In this document: one piece after another, positions 31,291-43,200 of the stretch
Layout of the letters: the number at the start of each line of letters is the position of its first letter
Numbering within the stretch: position 1 is the stretch's first letter
Source of the DNA: Siphonodentalium dalli
Taxonomy: Eukaryota > Mollusca > Scaphopoda > Gadilida > Siphonodentaliidae
Length of the DNA: 64,000 bases
Assembly (NCBI GenBank): GCA_032622095.1
Contig: CP136066.1
Span: 97,547,319 to 97,611,318 of the forward strand
Direction of reading: 5' to 3'
The notes under the pieces: model-generated
What the model was told of the DNA's origin: nothing
The model's input: only the letters and a program-made list of their open reading frames with translations
The model's database searches: none
Position numbers and translations under genes: made by a program

Positions 31291-33515
31291 GGGCCATTCC
31301 ACGCAAAGTGGTCCACAACACAAAAAAATTCAATTTGGACTCGGGGTCACAATTAATTTTTTTTCTCCATAATGTTGATCCAATTTATCAGGAAAAAATA
31401 TTTGTATGTGGATTGTACATGTGTATGCCTTGCACATCAGTGTTCAAACTTATGGCTACTATAGCCAAACAATTGATCCTATACATGTTGAAATGCTGAT
31501 GCTGTCTAGGAAAAAATGTTACGATTAACAAACTGATTCACATGTCATTTTACAAACAATGACCACCTTATTCTGTAGGCATGCCTGCTAGTTGGATATA
31601 TGATGCATATCAAGAATAAAAATTGTCCGGAAATTCACATTTGGCTTGTAACACACGTGACAGAATTAACAGTATTTTTTACTTAAAACTGGAAATACTG
31701 CACAATGTTTCATATTATTACATATTCAAAGGTAGAAACGTTCCCGGACAATTTCGGGAAAAACTTGCAATGGTTTGATATCTGTAACACACGTGACGTC
31801 ACGTGTGTTACAAAAATGACACATGGCTTATAGTGATTGAAAACATGGGTCCAAGACTTCTGAAAGCTGTTTCTAGATTAATTATGTTGCTAATATCTGT
31901 AAACAGACTAGATTCACACACTCATTTGGATATGTTAATTAATTTCTGACATCTGCGGCTAAGCATTAGAACCTGTTCTGAACTGAACGCATCACAGGTG
32001 TCTGGCTAACACCTCCACATACAGATTATCAATAGGAAATTCACAATATTGATCTAAAAACAGATCTGCAGACTCCTCTATGCCAAGACACATCTGAAAT
32101 ATGATCCTTTATATTGGTCTGACTATAAGTGGACTGTTACATCTTTTCAATGATAGATCTTAGTAATCCAAAATACAATAATTAATCAATATTAATTAGA
32201 AAATGGATTAAAATTACACTGATGAGGTGTATGCATTGGGTCTTAATTGTGTATGGTTGACTCATTTTATCTGGTAAAATAGCAAATTGACAAATAATCT
32301 TTTACATGTACATGTACTTCCAAAAGTTACAAAACCCACTATTTCTGGCCCCCAGTCATGCTCAAATACATCAAATCTACACTATTACATGGCTCCAGAA
32401 TATTTACTAAAGTGATAGGAATTATTGCATCTGCAGCATCTAGTGTACATGTACTAGTAGCAGTGAAGAGTGTTCTGTTAGTTTCTTCTTGATACAGTAA
32501 GAACAAACGCTCATCTCAATTCTCTACAGAACAGTTTTGGTGGCAATGAATTAAGTATGACAGTGTATATTATACCTTCACAATATCTAGAGGGATTGGT
32601 GTCATATCTTTTTTTTTTCTGTAAGTCATTCGTGCATTCATAATCAAGCCGATTCTGGAACACGACAAGGGTGTGCACCCACAGCGTTCAATTTGAAGTT
32701 TGAAGCTTTTAATACCCCTTAAGCTGGGCACATGTCTTCATTTCAGTCATATACCATATGTACATGTACATCAGATATATACCAGTAATATGGTCTCACA
32801 TTTTAGTGGTTTAAGAAAACTTAACCAAAGTATTCTCTGCAGCTAGCTTTGTTAAACAGTTAAATGGATTGTGAACAAATACTTTCTATCTAATGATGTT
32901 GTTTACCAACAATGGGCTTTGTTTATGTCTAGTAAAGTCATGTTCCCTTGTACCTCTCTTCTTATGAATTGATATTAAATTTTGTTATGTTCTGCTCAAT
33001 CTGCTGTAATATGCATAAAATCATCTTTTGAAACAAAACTTGTGCATAAAATTGACAATCGGTTATGAACTGATTGACAATAGGATACTGGTTTTGCACG
33101 CGTAACACACGCGACAGCGATGTAACACACATGACAGTGAATATGCTATCAGGGCGAGAAATACATTCAACTCTCATTAAAAGTACTAATTGCACATTGA
33201 TGTAGAGTCTTTTTTCTTATTGGAAAAAAGCGCCAATTATGTATCAAACAAGTAACTTCACAGACTTTTTGCATAGAAAACAGAGGTCCTTTTTTTCTCA
33301 TTTGTGCGCTGTAACACACGTGACAGTCATATACAAGCATGGTACAGTAATACATTTACTACACAGCCTTAAGGACTGATGCATAGTTATGATGGGGTTA
33401 TTATCTCGACTATACAGTGAATCATTTTATATTATATTGAATGCACACCAAATGCTGCTTGAAAATATCACCAAAATTTCGTGCAAAATGTAACACACGT
33501 GACATGGAATGGCCC
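31291..33515. mobile_element. 2.2-kb TIR element with repeated TGTAACACACGTGACA motif
   Basis: GGGCCATTCCA at 31291 is mirrored by TGGAATGGCCC ending at 33515, and GTAT lies directly outside both ends. Inside, TGTAACACACGTGACA or a close variant occurs at about 31647, 31783 (two copies head to head forming a perfect 28-bp palindrome), 33101, 33120, 33310 and 33489. No transposase was found. The superfamily is not recognised. Confidence 0.6.
32638..32712 (+). pseudogene. Tiny reverse-transcriptase remnant
   Basis: Translates to ...DSGTRQGCAPTAFNLKFEAF, resembling the RT motif G-x-RQG-C-P...LFN. It is only about 25 codons with no flanking RT, so a chance match is possible. Confidence 0.3.
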
Positions 33516-33591
33516 GTATGTATACATGTAGCGATCTCAGGATCCCTCGGGATCCAAATAAACATACAGGTAAAAATCCCCCCTTGTACAT

Positions 33592-33691
33592 NNNNNNNNN
33601 NNNNNNNNNNNNNNNNNNNNNNNNNNNNNNNNNNNNNNNNNNNNNNNNNNNNNNNNNNNNNNNNNNNNNNNNNNNNNNNNNNNNNNNNNNN
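33592..33691. other. Assembly gap of 100 N
   Basis: Exactly 100 undetermined bases, the usual placeholder for a scaffold join of unknown size. Reading frames spanning it are artefacts. Confidence 0.99.
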
Positions 33692-34137
33692 CAAACAATT
33701 CTATCTTCGCCCGTCAAGCAATATTAGACTCTACTATGTTCCTCAAGGTGTGGCGAGACATGCATCGTGGCCAGTATATAGTAGAACAAATATTGTATAT
33801 TTATAAACTCTACATAATAAGTAGTGTAAATGACTACGCACGAGTATGGACCATTTAGTGGCGACTTTAGTATGTCATGTTTTGTGTCTCATTATCAACT
33901 AACGATATCGTAGTGTAATGTTGAACGGACTTCGTTTTGGAAATAGAATATAGCTGTCGTGTTACGGGATAACATTTTCTCGCCTCCGGCACAGCTAATT
34001 AGTCTGTCTGTTAGGCGGACGAAACTAGAATGTTTTTCAATCTAAACCTCTCTATCCACACACACTAATGTATCTGGATATTGTAGAGAGTCCAGGACGC
34101 GATCGCAGTTGGCTTATGTCTGTGTAGAATCAATCAG

Positions 34138-34227
34138 TCAACTAGATATCACAGCCGGGATTTCGAAACAGAAAACCATCTTCCCATCGGCGGTATTTAA
34201 CAACTCCCACTTCGCTACCAGTCGAAT
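34138..34227 (-). CDS. NPC2: NPC2-like gene 1, exon 4 (C-terminus)
   Basis: Acceptor CTGTTCCAG then 29 codons (IRLVAKWELL...FCFEIPAVISS) and TGA. No consensus AATAAA was seen soon after the stop; the N gap is about 450 bp further on. Confidence 0.92.
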   Translation of the reverse strand: MRLVAKWELLNTADGKMVFCFEIPAVISS

Positions 34228-37200
34228 CTGGAACAGGAAAACAATTCTAATTAAACATCTGTTTATTAAATACTTACTGACGAGTAGTAACGTTCCCTTA
34301 GTAAATGCTAAGATAATAAGTTCAACAAAAATTTGTTGAACTTATTATCAAATCATTTCTCACCAATGAATAACAATATTTCATCTGTTGTATTATCTGT
34401 TCTGTTGTCGGTGGTCTGCTTATATTTCCTGAACATCCCTCCAGATGAATAATATATCACACAAATGTTAGGGCTCTGCGAATTGGGATTTTACAATCGT
34501 ATCGAATCTCGAATCGCATCTGGGGTAAGATTCGCGAATCGAATCGTATCGAATCTCGAATCGAATATATGCATGCGCCAAACTTGGGTATAATTTAGCA
34601 GCAAACCTGAGTAACATAATACCAGTTTGGTGAACCTGAGAAAGTTAGTGACAAAAAACCATGTGATGAAGACCAATTCAGCACTATATTCTTGAAAAAA
34701 TAGGGTACCGGTATGCAATTACAAGGCTGATGGAGCGCGCATGTCAGAACATATAAGATAAGATAAGATGATTTATTGCAATACACCAATGGAGGCAGTT
34801 GCAAATAACAGTTAATAAATGAAAAGGTACATTGAAGTAAAATACATATGTACGATATATAATCCTTATTAGAAGATAAATTAATAATTTCAACATAAAA
34901 CTACAAGTACATAAAAATATATGACTTAGTTCTTATTTTCATTATTAATAGCTCTCCACTAATGAAATTTCGCACGTCAAACCATTACTGTTACAGTGGA
35001 ATTACCGGTAATAGTCAAATTAGTCCTTTGGAAAACATCAAAGCACTGAAAAATATTCTGAAAATCATATTGAGACTAAAATATTCGAACTTATACGTTT
35101 AGCGATCTTTTTTTTTACAAATCATTTTACCAGTTTTGTTTACATAACAATGGTTCAAAATGCAAAATTTCTTTATTGGAGAACTATCAATATTGAATAT
35201 AAGAAGACAGTTTATCTATTTCTCCATGTTCTTGTTATAGTGGTGACGTTTTGACAGACTTTTTTTTTTACGTATTTACCAATTGCCAGTGTCATGGGTC
35301 CTTTTAATCACTGTGTCACATTAATTAATTACAAGTACTAGATTTCGAAACGAAATTCCAGACAAATTTTGAGAAACTCCATTTCGAAATATCAGAAAAT
35401 TAGGCAAAGTGTACGTTTCGAGCTCAAACAAACTTCTACTTACCGATGGATAGGATGGTTCAATGTACATTGCACTTTTATAGATAGTCGATTTCCCGCT
35501 CTCAATAGGACACACGACCTGACCACTTTTGCATGCGTCGGCCGGGACTGTTGGGTATGGAATTGGGACGCCGCCTATTACCCCATACACTTTCGTCGTC
35601 GCTTTTGGAACAGTTACCTCTGCAAATATATCAGGTATTACTTTACACATTCGCGAATAAAGCCCAATTCTCCTTCGAAGCAAACCAGCTACAGTGAAAT
35701 TGGTATGGATAATATGTGTCTACGGTCACGTGACTTATTGGTGTCCGGTCATTTTCCAAATTAACTATGTTTACTCCTACAAAAATGTCATAATTCCGTG
35801 AAGATTTAGGTTACACTGGTGTAAATGTTTTCTATAAGTCTCAGTGCTAACGTTTTAGCGTATACTGTTGGCAATATAAATGTTGGGTCCAAAATTTTCT
35901 TTAAATCTGAAAAATTTACATTTGGGGAAACTTTTTACACAAAAAAATCATCTCTGTCTAGCAGGGAATTCGCCTTTAAAACTTGTGTTTTCGTAACTAG
36001 TGTCAGAACCGATTAAAACATACTGTCATGTTTTAGACCACACCAAAACATTCAAACTTCACTACAAAGGGTTAATTCCTGTGCCAATAGCTATTTTACC
36101 TATGTGAAATCATAGGGAAGAGGTGTGATGATTTTTCTATGCAAAAAGCACACAAGGCTATTGACCAATCAGGGCCCAGTGTCTATTTTATTCTCTCCTA
36201 TATATTCCTCCCGCATCCGCTAGATGTCACTCCGAACCCTATTTACACCAGTGTAACCTAAATAGAAACAGTACATACAGAGAATGCGACGAATCAAATG
36301 CCGTATTTGCAGTGGCTGTTCGGTGAATTTGTACTCTTACGGTTTCAAGAAGTCCTTGAACAAACTACGAGACGTTCCGAGATTCGGCGAGATGACTGGA
36401 ATGCGGAAGTATTCTCACATGCACGCAGCTTAGGACAATCTGTTTTATTTTATATATTGAACATTGACAAATAACGGCGCTGTGTACATTTCTAGTATAC
36501 TCCCACCTAGCCGAATGCGTTAAATTTACTCAATACTTGGTTGACTTCGTTAATCAACTTACATTGGAATATAATAAGCCTTGTAACTGGTTCGCGATTT
36601 TCAAGATGGCCGATGGTTCCATATGGTCCGATTCCTAGTATTTTACCCAACCCACCGGTAAAAGGTCTAAGTTAAGAAGTAGCATCCATGGATTTGTAAA
36701 CATTCGACAGTGCGAACATTTTTTGTATCAGCATTTGATGGCATAATTTCAGTTATTCTGAGTGCAACTACGGGTTTAAGAATTGTTTTGTGACCATGTC
36801 ATCTACAGAGTTAGGACCTGGTGACGATGCGGACATTCCGACGGCGATGGATGCCCCCTTTTGTAAACAAACTTCTCATAATTTACTGATAAATAGCGAG
36901 TATTTACGATAAAAAAAATAACGCAAAAACATATACGTGATACACTCAATCCAACTACTACGCGAAACCTACGTATCGTATGTATCCAGGGTGTTTAATT
37001 AGTTTTATGAAGTTGTCGCACCTGCGATTCTGTAACGAACTGTTGCCATTTTATTTTGGGAATTCCCAGACTGAATCATATGCTAAAACTAGATGCTACT
37101 TCTTAACTTTGACCTCCGGAGACCAAATGGCGGATTCACCGCGAGTTAGTGATCTTACTTATTAGAGCATTCCACGACATTGATAGGGAAATTGCTCTGG

Positions 37201-40200
37201 GAGCGTTATACTCACTTGTCTGAAACGTAACGGTCATTGTAACATTCGTTCCATGTTTTAATTGGCACGGTTGGGATGGACAAGGTACAACATCCAGTGT
37301 CGTTATGCTTCCGTCCACTGACCCTACAAAATGGATAGAAAAAACATCTTAAATAGAAATTGACTCGGTTTTATACAGGTTGGCCAACAATATTACTGGC
37401 ATCTATAATTCATTGACATATATACCGGTTGGCTATTTTGGCACACTCGAGTCTGCATAAATCATTCTTGTAATTGACATTTAGGGCGCGTACACATGGC
37501 CAGCAAGAAAATATCAGGTATGCCCCATGTGACTTACTTGACCAATGAAATAAATAATACCGGAAAATATCAGACGAAGGCAGCGCGCTGATATTTTATC
37601 GCCAATTGGTGATATGTGTTCACCTTGATAGGTGGCCATCGGTATCCGTTAACTAATCTCGCAGGGATATGATCGTGACAATTCAAGCACTCGAGTTATG
37701 ATCCATCAATAGTATCGTCTGTTTCAACATACTACGAATTTACATTTTACATTGGTTGTCAGAACCGCTGATGTATTATATATACATGTATATACGTGTG
37801 TAGTGTACAGAGACGTGGCGTCGGGGGGGGGCTTGGGGTGTGTATCACCCCCAACTTTGGTCAATATTTTCAACAGTTGGACATTTCATACCTGCCAAAA
37901 CATTAGTTGGAAATTTCACAGCAACAATAGGTTGAAAATGTTCTTGTAGTTTGATTTTTGTTTAAATTCTTGAGGGAATTAATTGTTTTTGGACCAATAT
38001 TTGCATATTTTCCTATTTTTGGTAAAAAAAAAAGGTCTGAAATGGTCATCAGTTGGAAACTTTCCAACCTCAGTGGGGTGACAGGTTGGAAATTTCCAAC
38101 ACTTTGAAAGCTTGTGTCCTGGTCCCTCCCCCGTGACCAGCCTGAGTCAAAAGTAAAAAACTGCTAGTTAATTTAAGAAAACAATATTGTCATACATTTG
38201 GTCAACATTGTCATTGGAATTGTCATCAGATGTAAATTTTCCAACCTAAGTGGGGCGTCAGGTTTGAACTTTCCAACTCTAGGAATGATTGAGCTAAGTC
38301 TAGATGGTAGGATTTTGCGATTTTCTTGTTCAGATTACAAACTTTTCGCACACCGGGCCGGCCGAACCGTGGTCTAATATTAGGCCTAAGAGCACTGGGG
38401 TGCAAGGGGAGGGGTGCAAATGGAATTATGGAAAACTTGTGTTTGGTATGATTCTGATTCAAGGGGGGTGGGTGCAGTTAGAATTTCCCAACGTGGACAC
38501 CCCCGAATGGAAACCCTCTACGTGTATGGGGATGCTTTATAATTTGGTACCTCACATGCCTTGATTTAGTTGTTTTACTTTAATTTGGACTGTATGCATA
38601 GAGGGCGCGTTCCTTTCTCGTTAAAATAGGTGGCATTTAAAAATTTTCGTAGCACTTTATAACTCTATGAATATTCGATATGGACTATAGGTTGTTTGTC
38701 CGCAGTAATTCACTTCAACAAACACGACTATAACACTAGTCACATTGAGCTCAATCAACGTCAACTAACCCGCCGCTTTCTCACGGGCGTAATCTTTGCA
38801 GCAAGAAAATATCAGAGTACAATTGTACCTGATATTTTCTTGCAGATATTTTCTTGCAGCTTCATGTGTACGCGCCCTTAATGATGTATAAGATATTGGT
38901 TCCTCGATATAATGATTACACCCGTACGTTGAAATCTATTTTTTCCCCAATCAATTGCAAGCGACTTCAATTCTAATTTCTTTCACGTGTGAGAAATGTC
39001 TGACAAAACCAAGCATTGTTCATGCTACAAAAGACATGTGCCTTATTCGGCTATGTTATAAATATACTGGCTCACCTATACGGAGTTCAATCAAGTTTCA
39101 ATTCTACTCTAATTCCCGGCATATATTTTCCGGAAATTTCTCAAATATGGTGCCGGAAGTTGTTATTTTATACATGCTCTCTGAAATAACCTCTTCCATA
39201 AATGGAAACCATATTCGCGCATTGCTACAATAAAATGCGCATTGTCTTGTGATCAGACAATGACCTTGACTCGTTGACTTGAATATGTGAATGGAGCAGA
39301 ATTTATTCACCACATGGCTGTTAGCTGTAACAAACTTGGTAATGCACAGTATGATTTAAATCAAACTTTAAATGTGAAGTCAGTTCCAGTCTGGTTTTAT
39401 TCAGACTGGATGATGCATGCACTTAATGCGATAATACATCGTGTCACGAATCTCTATTCTGGCTAACTCCCGTAGAGATCATATTCCATCAGTACAAAAC
39501 CTTGGAACTTTTTGAAGTTTTGACAGGGAACCTTATAAAGTCGAAAAAAATACGCGGGGAATATATTTCTTAGTTGTTATCTGTTCCTTAAAGGTACTCA
39601 TTGTGATAAGACGCTCCTAAATTACTATTTATTTGGCTTCGGGGGTAAACAATTATTTGATTCGAGTCGAGGAAGCCACCCACCAAAGCTCAGCGTGATC
39701 AGATATCGAATTTTGAAGTTTGTTATTTCTCGAAATGTGTAATAATATGTGGCACAGAAACACGTGGTCAATCGGAGGGTCTCGAACAAAATTGCGGATG
39801 AAGATGGATAACTCTAAAATCAAGTGGCAATACTGTCAAATTTCGTGATACTTTAGTGATTATACGGCCATATTTTGTTGAATAAAATGTTGATAAATAA
39901 CAAGTTTTAGGAAATATGATACCATATATAGTTGACAGCAGTTAGCATTATTTTGTTGCAATAAATCTATTTCTGATAACTAAAGCATATTTTGAAGAAA
40001 TGTTGTTGTTGTATCTTGATGATATTTGGACAGTCTGATCGGATTGAGTACCTTTAATGTGATATAACATCGTGTCATTAATCTCTACTTTGGCTAACGC
40101 CCGTAGAGATCATATTCCACCAGTACAAAACCTTGAAAGTTTTGACAGGGAACCTTATAAAGTAGAAACAATTACGCGGGGAATATATTTCTTAGTTGTT

Positions 40201-43200
40201 ATCTGTTCCTTAATAATGTACTTCACTGTAGGTGAATGTCCCAACTCGAACTTGCATGCCTTTCTCTGACATTGTCGGCCGATATCGCAATAAGCATCGA
40301 ATTAATTACCTAGAATAAGTTCCATAATTGTAAGCGACGCAAAGTAAAATCGCTCTAAAATTCACTAAAATCGTGAAATTTCGAATTCGGACCTTCACCT
40401 ACAGTGAAGCGCATTATTAAGGAACCGCTAATAACTAAGAAATATATTTCCCCGCGTTTTTTTCAACTTTACAAAGTTCCCTGTCAAAACTTCAAAAAGT
40501 TCCAAGGTTTTATACTGGTTGAATATGATTTCTACGGTCGTTGGTCAGAGTAGAGATTCATGGCATGATCTAATGTGGTAATAGTAATAAATATCAATAA
40601 TTGAGTCAAGTTTAACAGGCATCATTTATCTCGTGTAAGTATATTACTTTACGAATTCTTAACCATACATATAAGTACGCGTCCATGTTAGTTTTAAATT
40701 CATCCATAGATCTTAGTTCGACGATATGGTCTGGCAGACTATCCCAAGACGAAAGTTATAAAGAACACTCTAGTAAACCATGGTGAAAAACCTTTGGTAT
40801 ATATATAATGATATACTCTGGTAAAATCCATGTAAAAAACACCTGAAAAGAATATACCCTTGTAAATTCCAAATAAAGTCATGGTGTACCCTACTTACAT
40901 TATATTCTTGTAAATCCTGGTCTAGTGCTATTACATACAAAAACTAACAACATGTGAGCCTATGTGCCCGCAATTTTGAGATTGGTTGGACTCCACATTG
41001 TAGAGTTGTTAATATTTTGGACCTAAATATACAAAAACAACCCACCTAAAATCTTGTCTCTGGTTGAAAACGTTTTGGATGATCGGTATATAGTGTAAAT
41101 CGGAAATGCTCCATGGACAAAATACAAGAGTTTAGTCTAGACATAGGACTAATATTCATAATAACATTGCCCTTGTATTAAGTGTATATTATTTTATTAC
41201 ACGCTTGTTCCTAGAAGTACAGTGTTATTGCCGTTCCATATTCACAAATCCGTATGCAACGTACGTTCCATACGCATCTCGTTGACGTAAAACTACGAAA
41301 CTATTTAAATAAAAGAATCATCACACATGACAAACACGCCCTGTATGAGCCTAAATAAACCTTCTAATTCTGTATTTTTAATGCAAGGATTCTAGGACGC
41401 GAAGCGTGTAATAAACACAGAACGACACGATGTGTAAATGGGTTTGTCGATACGGCACTCGTGTTGTCGCGGAAGGATAGAACTCGAGGCGTATTGACAA
41501 ATCCATTTACACATCGTGTCGTTCTGTGTATGTATGGCATTACCTCACCTCTTTCGAAATTTCAAGGGATATGTTATTAGCTGCCATATATCATTCTAAA
41601 TAATAGGGAATGTAGAACTCAGTTATTCACAAAATCCATCTCTGACTGGAACCAACCCATAAAAAGCACCATGGTTGTAGCGCCACGTTTTGAAGTAACT
41701 GACGACTTTTTAATTAAATCGTTTATAAAGAGCGTTTTTATTTCTCCCGAAGTAATCTAGAAATGAAAACAAATAATGCAAACATTTAAAGAGCGTTTTA
41801 CCCATGTATGTCCTGTTTCGCCATTAGTTTATGGGATTAAAGTGGGGTACATCGTGTTTTTGCTTGGAATTTACAAGGTTATGTCTTTTTACATGGGTTT
41901 ACGTGGCTTTTACCAGAGTAAAAATTGTTAACCGGACTTTACCATACCTTTACTTAGAATATACAAGGGTATGTCCCTTTTACATGGGTTTACGTGTTTG
42001 TTTACCAGAGTATATCAATCTTAACATGACTGTACCGTGCCCTAACATGAATTTACAAGGGTATGTCCCTTTTACATGGGGTTTACGTGGCCTTTGCCAG
42101 AGTATATCATTGTTAACCTGACTCTATAACACATTTGCTTGGAATGTGAGAATCTTAATATTTAGTAGTAATTATCAACACAATAAAGTGCGAAAATATA
42201 ATCAGTAGTAAATGGCATCGAAAAAACTCGAAGTTGAAGTCGACTAGATTGAGATGAGTATAATGTATTATAATTTGTCGCCTGTATTCTACATTATAAC
42301 ATTTGTCACATGTGTTTCGATATCGTGGGAAATTTTTCAAAATGTCACTGACCTCTGATCTCGCAATTTAAATATAACCAATGACGAAGTAGTGTTTGTC
42401 ATTCATTTGATATCGGCTTCTTTTTTTTGTAGAAATTTGATTCTGCATTGAAGTGATCTGTTACGCCACTGACCGAATTAAAGGCATGGGCGGCGTTCGT
42501 TGCAGAAATATTCATATTTGTTCAAATCGCCATCAACGGAAGGAATATTAAAATATGGGAAAGGCTATTCTGTCGCTAGCGGCATAATAAGAGTGTAATC
42601 TTATGATGCCGATAGCGACAGAATAGCCTGTTTGGCTATTCTGCCGACAAACATGACGTCACCAAAATTGTACTTATCCAATACGTCATAGTGCGAGACG
42701 TCGGTGAAAATGGCTTTGTCTGTACGTGCTGTCCGTGTATAGATTCTTTTGAATCTTCTGTGGCAGTTTTTATGCCAGACATGAACTGGCAATGAATACA
42801 AACTATTGGAAACGGGACAATAAAACCACCCATGCGTATGCCCAAACGGATGAAAGAAGAGTTGGCATATTACAGCTAGTATCATGCCCGCATATTGCTA
42901 TATTCAGCAGATTATCCAAACAGGCTATTCTGCTGCTAGCGGCAGCATAAGGGGGTTATCTCATTGTGCCGCTAGCGGCATAATAGCCATATCGTGCATG
43001 CAATTAGGCTATTACAACTGCCGTTAGCGGCAGAATAAAAATCGGACCGTATTATGCCGCTAGCGGCAGAATAGCCTCAGCCTTAAAATATATATAATTG
43101 TGTTCATATGCCAAACACAATCAGCGCGTAAATAGTATCTTGTCATCAAGATGTACGATAGTGTACGTAAGCAAGAACATGCTCGTGTTACAGAAGTTTT

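Larger units (their letters stand above)
40760..42127. repeat. Inverted arrays of TACTCTGGTAAA...TTTACATGG units
   Basis: The right side (41850-42127) holds three units of about 95 bp (ACAAGGGTATGTCCCTTTTA, CATGGGTTTACGTG, ACCAGAGTATATC). The left side (40760-40940) has the inverse words (TACTCTGGTAAAATCCATGT, ATACCCTTGTAAAT). This is a long foldback; open frames here are repeats. Confidence 0.6.

Noticed and set aside
33422-33806. Frames spanning the N gap
   Set aside because: The X residues come from the 100-N placeholder.
35369-35764. 131-codon plus-strand frame
   Set aside because: Antisense shadow of NPC2-like exon 3, which has cysteine motifs and matched splice sites.
42601-42885. 94-codon antisense frame inside the nested 9-bp-duplication element
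   Set aside because: Not recognised; an overlapping second frame is equally open and there is no motif, so a captured gene fragment cannot be supported.
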